59,775 nucleotides of DNA from positions 1 to 59,775 of the forward strand of contig QIBA01000052.1 in NCBI GenBank assembly GCA_003225175.1, written 5' to 3'. Position 1 is the stretch's first letter. Every line of letters begins with the position of its first letter. A program made the translations under genes and the position numbers. The notes beneath the pieces are model-generated. The model saw only the letters and a list, made by a program, of their open reading frames with translations, did no database searches and was not told the origin of the DNA. The stretch comes from Acidobacteriota bacterium. Lineage in GTDB: Bacteria; Acidobacteriota; Terriglobia; Terriglobales; Acidobacteriaceae. This document shows positions 52,146 through 59,218 of this stretch, one piece after another.

Positions 52146-52988
52146 ATGATCACCGACTGCCACGTTCACATTCAGCCTATTGATATGTTCAAGCCGGCGG
52201 CACTGGCTGTGATGAAGAAGAAGCGGGCTAATTTTGACGAGATCGTTGAGTTCTGTCGCTCTCCTAAGAAATTCCTTCATCACCTTGACCAGATCGGCGT
52301 CGATCGTGCAGTGCTCATCAACTATGTGGCTCCCGACCTGATGGGCTTCACATCTGGGGTCAATGAGTTCGTCGCCAATTACGTGAAAGAGAATCCGAAG
52401 CGCTTGATTCCTTGCGGCAGCGTTCATCCACGACACACGGCAAATGTCGAAGGCGACATGGAGCAGATCGTGCGCTTGGGGATACGCATGATCAAAGTGC
52501 ATCCGCCGCATCAGTTGCTTTATCCGAACGACTATCTAAATGGCATGAAAGAGTTGGAGACCGTCTATCGCGTCGCTGAGCAGAGCGGTATTCCTGTAAT
52601 GGTCCATACGGGAACCTCAATTTTCCCCGGTGCCCGAAACAAGTATGGCGATCCTATCTATGTGGACGATGTGGCGGTTGATTTTCCTAAATTGAAAATT
52701 ATTTTGGCGCATGGCGGGCGGCCTTTGTGGATGGAAACGGCGTTCTTTCTGGTCAGACGGCATCCGAATGTCTACCTGGACATCAGCGGAATTCCTCCAA
52801 AGACGTTGCTGAAGTATTTTCCCCGGCTGCAGGAGATTGCGGACAAAACGCTGTTCGGTACGGATTGGCCGGGTCCTGGGGTGCCCGAGATCAAGCAGAA
52901 CCTGGAGGATTTTCGCAGTCTGCCTATAACCGATGCAGCGAAGCAGCAGATTCTGGGTAAGACGGCATTGTCGATCTGGCCCAGTTAG
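52146..52988 (+). CDS. Amidohydrolase family 2 metal-dependent hydrolase/decarboxylase
   Basis: 280 residues, TIM barrel. The metal-binding TDCHVHI is at the N-terminus, then IKVHPPHQ, MVHTGTS, ILAHGGRPLWMETAFFLVRRHPNVYLDISG and a final FGTDWPG with the catalytic Asp. This is the ACMSD/2,3-dihydroxybenzoate decarboxylase-like group, which handles aromatic or dicarboxylic acids. ATG 52146 begins the conserved part; ATG 52128 is also possible. It follows a nucleotidyltransferase remnant. A link with the aromatic CoA genes nearby is possible but not shown. Confidence 0.85.
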   Translation: MITDCHVHIQPIDMFKPAALAVMKKKRANFDEIVEFCRSPKKFLHHLDQIGVDRAVLINYVAPDLMGFTSGVNEFVANYVKENPKRLIPCGSVHPRHTANVEGDMEQIVRLGIRMIKVHPPHQLLYPNDYLNGMKELETVYRVAEQSGIPVMVHTGTSIFPGARNKYGDPIYVDDVAVDFPKLKIILAHGGRPLWMETAFFLVRRHPNVYLDISGIPPKTLLKYFPRLQEIADKTLFGTDWPGPGVPEIKQNLEDFRSLPITDAAKQQILGKTALSIWPS

Positions 52989-53189
52989 AAAACCCACAAG
53001 CCGAACACGAAGGCCACAAAGGCAACTGAAGAGGTCACGAAGAACGGCAGGGCTTAGGCTCTCGGCTGATCATCTCTTTTCCGCGTTTAGCACGGCAGCA
53101 AGCGACTCGCGACTCCAGACACCCTCGACCAAGCTTCGTGACCTCCGGTGTGTGCTTCGTGACCTTCGTGTTCGCCTTTCCGGGTTTGC
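52989..53189. repeat. Family C repeat copy 2, 200-bp inverted element
   Basis: Arms of about 55 bp (52989-53042 and 53131-53189) are imperfect reverse complements. Shared words are GAACACGAAGG(C/T)CAC and GAGGTCACGAAG on the left, with CTTCGTGACCTC and CCTTCGTGTTC on the right. It fills the gap between the amidohydrolase and citrate synthase genes. The interior holds no gene. Confidence 0.75.
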
Positions 53190-53295
53190 CGCCCTAAAAG
53201 GTTTTCGGATATAACAGAGGGTTGCTCTCTGCGCGATGCGGCTCACTGTGGTCGCGTGCTTGCTTTGGGTCAAATCGAGAGCGTTCGAGGTCTCA
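53190..53295 (+). other. Leader before citrate synthase; with the repeat, a gene-free gap of 307 bp
   Basis: The gap between the amidohydrolase and citrate synthase genes is filled by the family C element and this short leader. The citrate synthase frame is open through part of it (from 53236) but that stretch has no conserved sequence. I see no clear promoter. Confidence 0.45.
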
Positions 53296-54429
53296 ATGTC
53301 GACAACGCCCGCCACAAAAGGTCTTGAAGGAATCGTCGCCGCTAATTCTGGAATCTGCTATATCGATGGTGACGAAGGCGTTCTTGCTTATCGTGGCATC
53401 GACATCCACGAACTCGCCCAGAACTCCAACTTTGAAGAAGTCTGCTACTTGTTGTGGTTCGGAACACTTCCTAAACGAGAGGAACTGGAGCACTTCCGGC
53501 AACGGCTGGCGGAGTCGCGCAAGGTCGATCCTGGCATCATCGAGATGATGCGGAGCTTCCCGAAGAGCGCCACGCCGATGGAGGTTCTGCGCACCACGGT
53601 TTCCGCGTTGTCTTTCTACGATCCCGATGAGAAAGCGGTCGATCACGATTCGAACGTGCGCAAGGCATACGCACTCACATCGCAGATCGCGATGATCGTT
53701 GCCATTTACGATCGAATCCGAAAAGGGAAGAAGGTGGTGGATGCCGATCCGAAGCTTTCGCATGCCGCTAATTTTCTGCTGCAGCTCACCGGCGAGAAGC
53801 CTTCTGCGACCGCAGAAAAAGCCCTCGACATCGCCCTCATCCTTCATGCCGACCACGAACTGAATGCATCCACATTCGCTGCTCGCGTGACTGCTGCGAC
53901 TTTGTCAGACATGCATTCGGCGATCACCAGCGCCATCGGCGCGTTGAAGGGGCCCTTGCACGGTGGAGCCAACGAGGCGGTCATGCGCATGCTGTTCGCG
54001 CTGGACAAAGCCGGGAGGGACCCAGTGGAACATGTGACGGGCATGCTGGCGGACAAGAAGAAAGTCCCTGGCTTCGGGCATCGCGTCTACACCACGGAAG
54101 ACCCCCGTGCCACGCACCTGCGCAAGATGTCTGAGGATCTGGGACGCTCCAGCGGCAATCCCAAGTGGTTCGACATGTCGCGTAAGATCGAGAAGTACAT
54201 CAACGCCGAGAAGAAGCTGAACGCCAACGTGGACTTCTACTCGGCGTCGACTTATACGACTTTGGGACTCGACGTCGATCTCTTCACTCCTGTCTTCGCT
54301 GTCTCCCGTATTGCAGGCTGGGCGGCGCACGTCATCGAGCAACTCGACGACAACCGATTGATTCGGCCTCGCGCGGAGTACATTGGGCCGCGGTACCCGA
54401 ATAAATACGTGCCGATGGATAGACGATAG
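53296..54429 (+). CDS. gltA: Citrate synthase
   Basis: 377 residues, the shorter citrate synthase / 2-methylcitrate synthase form without the extra N-terminal beta domain of E. coli GltA. Active-site blocks: LILHADHELNASTFAAR (His), GALKGPLHGGANEAVMRML (His) and VPGFGHRVYTTEDPRATHL. The catalytic Asp lies in VDFYSAS. ATG 53296 has GAGG six bases upstream. It condenses acetyl-CoA with oxaloacetate; 2-methylcitrate activity cannot be ruled out, but no prpB or prpD is near. A hairpin follows the stop. Confidence 0.92.
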   Translation: MSTTPATKGLEGIVAANSGICYIDGDEGVLAYRGIDIHELAQNSNFEEVCYLLWFGTLPKREELEHFRQRLAESRKVDPGIIEMMRSFPKSATPMEVLRTTVSALSFYDPDEKAVDHDSNVRKAYALTSQIAMIVAIYDRIRKGKKVVDADPKLSHAANFLLQLTGEKPSATAEKALDIALILHADHELNASTFAARVTAATLSDMHSAITSAIGALKGPLHGGANEAVMRMLFALDKAGRDPVEHVTGMLADKKKVPGFGHRVYTTEDPRATHLRKMSEDLGRSSGNPKWFDMSRKIEKYINAEKKLNANVDFYSASTYTTLGLDVDLFTPVFAVSRIAGWAAHVIEQLDDNRLIRPRAEYIGPRYPNKYVPMDRR

Positions 54430-54453
54430 ACACGAACGTTTGAAGCTGGTTCA

Positions 54454-54473
54454 AGCCGCGCTTCGTCGCGGCT
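54454..54473 (+). terminator. Hairpin after citrate synthase
   Basis: AGCCGCG (54454-54460) and CGCGGCT (54467-54473) form a perfect 7-bp stem with a six-base loop 25 bp after the stop. No T-run follows, so termination would be weak. Confidence 0.4.
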
Positions 54474-54503
54474 AGTTGCTGGAACTGCAAATGGTATTAT
54501 GTG

Positions 54504-54530
54504 ATGGCATTTGCCATTCTAAAATGGCAT
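54504..54530 (+). promoter_or_regulatory. Palindromic operator candidate for vapBC
   Basis: ATGGCA (54504-54509) and TGCCAT (54512-54517) form a palindrome. TGCCATT (54512-54518) pairs again with AATGGCA (54523-54529), giving three half-sites in 27 bp just upstream of the antitoxin ATG. AbrB-type antitoxins bind such repeats to repress their own operon. Confidence 0.55.
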
Positions 54531-54541
54531 AATTCCTGTTT

Positions 54542-54802
54542 ATGAATGTTCGTGTCGACAAGGCTGGGCGTATCGTTCTTCCTAAACCTCTTCGAGACAG
54601 GTTAGGTCTAAAGGCAGGGTCCAGCCTGGAGCTCTCAGAGAATTCCGATGGTCTCTTGCTTCGACTCGCTGTTTCCCGAAGCAGTCTAGTCAAGCGAAAT
54701 GGACGCTGGGTGTACACAGGAAAGGCACCGCGGGATATCAACTGGGAACGGCTCGTGGAAGAAGACCGTGAGCTTCGCGACAGGGAACTTTACGAACGGT
54801 GA
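54542..54802 (+). CDS. vapB: AbrB/MazE-type antitoxin (VapB)
   Basis: 86 residues. The N-terminal swapped-hairpin DNA-binding domain is MNVRVDKAGRIVLPKPLRDRLGL, then LKAGSSLELSENSDGLLLR; the C-terminal helix (INWERLVEEDRELRDRELYER) should bind the toxin. The gene overlaps the toxin start in a GTGA junction (54799-54802), so the pair is translated together. Repeated ATGGCA half-sites upstream fit autorepression. The family name VapB is used because the partner is a PIN nuclease. Confidence 0.87.
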   Translation: MNVRVDKAGRIVLPKPLRDRLGLKAGSSLELSENSDGLLLRLAVSRSSLVKRNGRWVYTGKAPRDINWERLVEEDRELRDRELYER

Positions 54803-55236
54803 AGGTCTATGTAGATACCAATATCGTAGTCGCGAGTATTGTAGACACTCACGTCCACTACGGGCGGTGCAAGCCGCTCATGGACGATATCGGCGCGGGA
54901 AAGTATCAAGGTTTCATCAGCGCGCACGGGCTTACCGAAATTTATTCGGTGATGACACGAACACCCTTCGTTCCGCGTTTCCGACCAATAGACGTCTGGC
55001 AAATCTTGTCGGACGATATCCTGCCCGCGTTGCAGTTGGTCTCATTGAGTAATAGCGACTATCGAAGCATCGTTGAAGATTGCGCAAGTATGGGATTCGT
55101 GAGCGGTCGCGTTCACGATCTCGTTCATTTGAGGGCCGCCGAAAAGGCGGGCTGTCAACGAATCTACACTTTCGATGTACGCGGTTTTCAGGCACTCGCC
55201 CCGAGCCTTAGCAATCGCATTGTCATGCCACACTAG
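54799..55236 (+). CDS. vapC: PIN-domain ribonuclease toxin (VapC)
   Basis: 145 residues, GTG start overlapping the antitoxin stop. VYVDTNIVVASI carries the first catalytic Asp, and HGLTEIYSVMTR the conserved Glu. Near the C-terminus, GRVHDLVHLRAAEKAG and IYTFDVRGF supply further acidic residues of the PIN active site. It should cut RNA when unopposed by the antitoxin. It lies 26 bp before the cysteine desulfurase on the same strand. Confidence 0.87.
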   Translation: MKVYVDTNIVVASIVDTHVHYGRCKPLMDDIGAGKYQGFISAHGLTEIYSVMTRTPFVPRFRPIDVWQILSDDILPALQLVSLSNSDYRSIVEDCASMGFVSGRVHDLVHLRAAEKAGCQRIYTFDVRGFQALAPSLSNRIVMPH

Positions 55237-55262
55237 CTGGATCATTCGCCTACAATAGACTC

Positions 55263-56435
55263 ATGCACCGGGTATACCTCGACAGTAATGCGACCACTCC
55301 GCTTCTTCCCGAAGTGTTTGAGGCGATGCGTCCGTATTATTTCGAGGAGTTTGGCAATGCTTCGTCGATTCATCATCACGGACAGCACGCGCGGGCGGCG
55401 GTTGAGCGGGCGCGGGAGTCCGTCGCCAAACTGCTCGGATGCCGCGCTGCTGAGGTTGTATTCACCAGCGGCGGCACGGAGGCCGACAATCTCGCCATCT
55501 TCGGCATAGCTCGGGCACGCGATCACATCATTACTTCCCAGATTGAACATCATGCCGTGCTCAATGCCTGCAAGCGGCTGGAGCAGCGGGGCTTTGAGGT
55601 CACATATCTGCCGGTGAGTGAGCAAGGGCTTATTGATCCAGATGAGCTGAGGGGGGCGTTGCGGCCGAACACCAAGCTTATTTCCATCATGATGGCGAAC
55701 AATGAAACCGGCGTTTTGCAGCCGGTGGAGGAGATTGGGCGGATTGCCGCTGAGGCTGATGTTTATTTTCATAGTGACGCTGTGCAGGCGGCCGGCAAAG
55801 TTCCGATCGATGTAAAGAGGATTGGTTGTGACCTGCTTTCCATTTCGGGACACAAGTTTCACGGTCCTCAGGGAACTGGCGCCATGTACATACGGCGCGG
55901 AACGTTGATTGAACCTTTGTTTTTTGGGGGAAATCACGAACGCCAGCGGCGTGCAGGCACAGAGAACTTGCCGGGAATCATTGGGCTCGGTTGTGCTGCC
56001 GAGATTGCTCTGCGCGGATTTGCGGACGGCAGCGTAGGGCGAATTCGTGGAATGCGCGATCGGCTGGAATCGAAGCTGTTAAACGATACTGATGCGGCAG
56101 GAGTGAACAGCGGCCGCGCTCCGCGTGTTCCAAATACAAGCAACGTCTTTTTCGACCACATTGAAGGAGAGGCGATGGTGATCGCCTTGGATCTGAAAGG
56201 GCTGGCGGTTTCCACAGGTGCGGCTTGCTCTTCGGGCGCAATTGAACCATCGCATGTGCTGACGGCGATAGGTCTCGCGCCGGAACGGGCGCGGGCGAGT
56301 ATTCGGTTCAGTTTGGGTAAGCAGAATACGGAGGAGGATGTTGATTTTGCCTTGTCGGTGATTCCGGCGACGATTGCGCGTTTGCGGGAATTGTCGCCCA
56401 CCTATAAGGCGAATCCGGCGCCGGCAGCCAGATAG
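55263..56435 (+). CDS. Cysteine desulfurase (NifS/IscS family)
   Basis: 390 residues, class V PLP enzyme. Landmarks: MHRVYLDSNATTPLLPEV, TSGGTEADNLAIFG, the SDAVQAAGK active-site loop, PLP-Lys in SISGHKFHGPQG and the persulfide Cys in STGAACSSGAIEPSHV. It takes sulfur from cysteine for Fe-S clusters, tRNA thiolation or cofactor sulfuration. No iscU, sufE or mnmA adjoins it, so the destination is not known. The upstream toxin-antitoxin genes are unrelated. Confidence 0.92.
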   Translation: MHRVYLDSNATTPLLPEVFEAMRPYYFEEFGNASSIHHHGQHARAAVERARESVAKLLGCRAAEVVFTSGGTEADNLAIFGIARARDHIITSQIEHHAVLNACKRLEQRGFEVTYLPVSEQGLIDPDELRGALRPNTKLISIMMANNETGVLQPVEEIGRIAAEADVYFHSDAVQAAGKVPIDVKRIGCDLLSISGHKFHGPQGTGAMYIRRGTLIEPLFFGGNHERQRRAGTENLPGIIGLGCAAEIALRGFADGSVGRIRGMRDRLESKLLNDTDAAGVNSGRAPRVPNTSNVFFDHIEGEAMVIALDLKGLAVSTGAACSSGAIEPSHVLTAIGLAPERARASIRFSLGKQNTEEDVDFALSVIPATIARLRELSPTYKANPAPAAR

Positions 56436-56755
56436 CGTTCGTAATTTTGCCAGCATGGTTCCGGCCGCCCCGGCCGGACACGGCTTAAATTACAAAAATC
56501 CCTTCCTGAGCGAATATTCCCTCACCGTCAGATTGAAGATTGGCGAACTCCTCGTCGAATTCGACCACCTGGGATATCTTCAGCTCTGTACCGGCCAGGG
56601 CGGCCGGAACCACGTAATCAAAACCACGTAAACTAAACCAAGTAAGCTCAACCACGAAAACGAACATTATTGTGCCGGCCCACGTTGCAAGTGGCGCGTG
56701 TGCTCACCCTCTATTTACAATCGTTCCAGTGGACCAAATACATTCGGGAGTTGGG
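56436..56755. other. Gene-free gap of 320 bp containing a family A repeat
   Basis: It holds the repeat at 56454-56614 and then a short leader. GGGAG near 56746 is the ribosome-binding site of the following lipoprotein gene. No other signal was found. Confidence 0.5.
56454..56614. repeat. Family A paired REP-like palindromes, copy 2
   Basis: Left arm 56454-56481 and right arm 56587-56614 are reverse complements with a few mismatches. Both contain GGTTCCGGCCGCCC or its complement, the core also found in the arms at 42731-42897. The interiors of the two copies do not look alike, so the palindromes are the conserved unit. It lies between the cysteine desulfurase and YVTN lipoprotein genes. Confidence 0.8.
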
Positions 56756-58069
56756 ATGAAGTTTTCTCGCTTGACCACCCTGGCTTGGGCGGCCGTTTTT
56801 TCCCTTCTAATATGCGGTTGTGGTGACACATTCAGGCCGGTGGCGACTCCGCTGCCGCAACCCTTTCCCGATCCTCAAAGCTTTCGTTTCGCGGTGATGA
56901 CGGCTTGCCAACTTGGAGGTCAGGGATTGACTTCCTGCAATCCTGCCGGAGTCACGAGCCAGGCCAGCGACATCAATGTTTCCGGCGACACCGTGGATGG
57001 AGTTGTTCCGGTAGGTCTGAGTCCGGTATTTGCGCTGGTGCAGAATAACGGAATCACCGCCCAGGTGACCACGGCAGACTTCGACAATGACACGATCTCA
57101 CAGCATGTCGACCAGCACAGCATTACAGCGGGCCAGCCTGTCAGCGTGTCGGCGCCAACCACCATCGGTTTGCCGCCTGGAGCGCATCCGATTTCGCTGG
57201 CAAACGCCGCCGGTTTCGTCTACGTAGCCGAATTCGGACGGCGCGTCGTGGGTGTGCTGGGCGGATTTCCACTCGCCCTTCAAAGCGAGATTCAAGTTGG
57301 AGCCAATCCCGTGAATCTCGCTGCTTTGCCAAGTGGCAGTAAGATCTATGTTGTGAACCGTGGCGATAATTCGGTAACCGTGGTCTCTACGGCTGACAAC
57401 AACGCGGTAGCAACGATTCCTGTGGGATCGAGCCCGGTCTGGGCGGTTCCTTCAGCTGACGGCAGCCGCGTGTTTGTAGTGAATCAAGGTTCTGGAACGG
57501 TAAGTCTCATTGACGCTACGAGCGACAGCGTGATTGCTACCCTGACGGTTGGAGCTTCGCCGAATTATGCTGTGTTCGACGCGAGAAACCAGCGGGTTGT
57601 AGTCACCAATCCGGGATCGAACACGGTGAGCGTAATCAACGCCGATCCCACCTCTCCGGCGTTTAAGAATGTAACCAACGTGGCTGTAGGATCGAATCCC
57701 GTTTCGGTAACGGCGTTAGCCGATGGCACCCGGCTGTATGTTGCGAATAGGGATTCGAATTCGGTCAGCGTAATCAACAGCTTGAGCCTTGCTGTCTCGA
57801 AGACGATCTCACTGTCTTCCACGATCAGTGCGGCCGATCAGACGCCAAGTCCGGTTTGGATTGCGTCCGATTCAGAGAGCCTGAAGGTCTTTACCGCGAA
57901 TCGCGATTCCCGAAATGCATCTGTGATTCTTACTTCAACCGATTCGGAACTCCCCGATGCGAACGGCAAGCCGATTCGCATACCGGCTCCGAATATCGAT
58001 CCCACAGATTCGACATGTACAACAACCTCGTGCAGGCTTAGTCCGGTGTTTATTGCCGTGGGAGGATGA
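56756..58069 (+). CDS. YVTN beta-propeller lipoprotein
   Basis: 437 residues. A lipoprotein signal (LICGC at about residue 21) is followed by a propeller with repeats such as PVNLAALPSGSKIYVVNRGDNSVTVVS, PVWAVPSADGSRVFVVNQGSGTVSLID and PVSVTALADGTRLYVANRDSNSVSVIN. It carries cysteine pairs near both ends (TACQL/TSCNP and STCTTTSC), perhaps disulfides. ATG 56756 has GGGAG upstream. It is anchored to a membrane from the outside; its ligand is unknown. It is a single gene followed by a repeat. Confidence 0.82.
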   Translation: MKFSRLTTLAWAAVFSLLICGCGDTFRPVATPLPQPFPDPQSFRFAVMTACQLGGQGLTSCNPAGVTSQASDINVSGDTVDGVVPVGLSPVFALVQNNGITAQVTTADFDNDTISQHVDQHSITAGQPVSVSAPTTIGLPPGAHPISLANAAGFVYVAEFGRRVVGVLGGFPLALQSEIQVGANPVNLAALPSGSKIYVVNRGDNSVTVVSTADNNAVATIPVGSSPVWAVPSADGSRVFVVNQGSGTVSLIDATSDSVIATLTVGASPNYAVFDARNQRVVVTNPGSNTVSVINADPTSPAFKNVTNVAVGSNPVSVTALADGTRLYVANRDSNSVSVINSLSLAVSKTISLSSTISAADQTPSPVWIASDSESLKVFTANRDSRNASVILTSTDSELPDANGKPIRIPAPNIDPTDSTCTTTSCRLSPVFIAVGG

Positions 58070-58070
58070 G

Positions 58071-58245
58071 GGAATCGGGTGATCGGGCCATCGGGTCAAG
58101 TAGCAAGCAGGGCTGTCAGCAATCGGCCATCAGCTTTCGGCCAATGAACGGTTTCTGGAGTAACAACGAAACGGCTTGCAGGCCGACTGCCGAGAGCCGA
58201 ACGCCGAAAGCCTAGGGTTGCTACTTCGCCCGATCACCCGATTCC
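58071..58245. repeat. Family B repeat copy 2, inverted element of about 175 bp
   Basis: GGAATCGGGTGATCGGGC (58071-58088) and its exact complement (58228-58245) bound the element; AAGTAGCAA and TTGCTACTT are also paired inside. The interior is rich in TCGGC(T/C) words. It fills the gap between the YVTN lipoprotein and cheX, whose 3' ends face each other. The left end matches the copy at 27535. Confidence 0.8.
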
Positions 58246-58246
58246 T

Positions 58247-58747
58247 TTATCCCACGACTGCTGCCGCGCGCTCTTCTTTTCGTCTTCGCTTGTAATGCAT
58301 CGCGATATTCATGAAGACGCTGCCTTTTGCTGTCTCGAAGCACATCACCAGGGCCTCGGTTTCTTCGTTGCCGCTTAGGCCGTGCTCGGCGGCATGAACT
58401 TGCGGTGGCGAGATCTTGAAACGGAATCCCTGATCGTTGAGGCTGGTGATGGCATTTCCGATGACCATATTGGCGAGTTCGCAAATGGTTTCCCGCACCA
58501 GATCGTCTGAAGAGTCCACTTCGCCTCCGGCAAGATGAGCGGCGATGTGCATGGCAGTGCCTGGGTCGGTATCGAGGATGATGCGTCCTTCGATGTCACC
58601 GTTAATCTCGATAATTGCGGCGACGCCTTTACGGCGATAGATCTCGTCTTCCATGCTCACGTCGCCGACACGAGTCTCGCATTGCAGGCTCTGGGCGAGC
58701 ACAGCGTCGGCGGAGTTGATGAAAGGCTGGATCAGCTCCATCTTCAT
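58247..58747 (-). CDS. cheX: Chemotaxis phosphatase CheX
   Basis: 166 residues. The family helix with the catalytic Glu/Asn is RETICELANMVIGNAITSL (E-x-x-N within ELAN); GIIEINGD-like strands flank it. CheX removes phosphate from CheY-P to stop the signal. It starts two bases after the cheY stop, with GGAGG in front, so cheY-cheX are one unit. The C-terminal RRRKEERAAAVVG tail is extra. Confidence 0.85.
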   Translation of the reverse strand: MKMELIQPFINSADAVLAQSLQCETRVGDVSMEDEIYRRKGVAAIIEINGDIEGRIILDTDPGTAMHIAAHLAGGEVDSSDDLVRETICELANMVIGNAITSLNDQGFRFKISPPQVHAAEHGLSGNEETEALVMCFETAKGSVFMNIAMHYKRRRKEERAAAVVG

Positions 58748-58749
58748 GA

Positions 58750-59193
58750 CTATTTTCCTCCAGCGCTCACGGTTTGCGCGGTGAGCACATCGTCTCCCAT
58801 GACGTAGCGGACGACTTCATACAGAACGTCGGCCTTGACCGGCTTCTGCACGAAATGGCGAGCGCCCTTCTGCAGCGCCGCCACGATGTTCTCCTGGTAT
58901 CCCACCGACGATACCATCACTACGCGCGCATTTGGATATTGGCGCACGATGCGCTCCGCGGCCTCGATGCCTTCCATCTGGGGCATGGTGATGTCCATGA
59001 GTACCAAATCGGGATGTACGCGCTCGTACTCGGTGATGGCCGTGCAGCCGTCGCCGGCTTCACCCGCAACCTCGCCGCCAAAGGACTCCAGCATCTTGGC
59101 GAGGTTTTTGCGCGCGAAGATCGAGTCATCGACTATCAGGTAGCGCAATGGTTTGTTGTCCTTCGCCTTAACCAATGCAGCAAATTGCTCCAT
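58750..59193 (-). CDS. cheY: CheY-type response regulator
   Basis: 147 residues, a single receiver domain: YLIVDDSIFARKNL (acidic pocket), phosphorylated Asp in LVLMDITMPQMEG, the Thr/Ser VMVSSVG and Lys in FVQKPVKADV. A 17-residue N-terminal extension precedes the usual start. AAGGAG lies upstream of the ATG. Between cheB and cheX, it is likely the motor-directed regulator, or the regulator of another chemosensory system. No output domain is attached. Confidence 0.9.
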   Translation of the reverse strand: MEQFAALVKAKDNKPLRYLIVDDSIFARKNLAKMLESFGGEVAGEAGDGCTAITEYERVHPDLVLMDITMPQMEGIEAAERIVRQYPNARVVMVSSVGYQENIVAALQKGARHFVQKPVKADVLYEVVRYVMGDDVLTAQTVSAGGK

Positions 59194-59218
59194 GATCGTT
59201 TCTCCTTACAGCTTTGCC

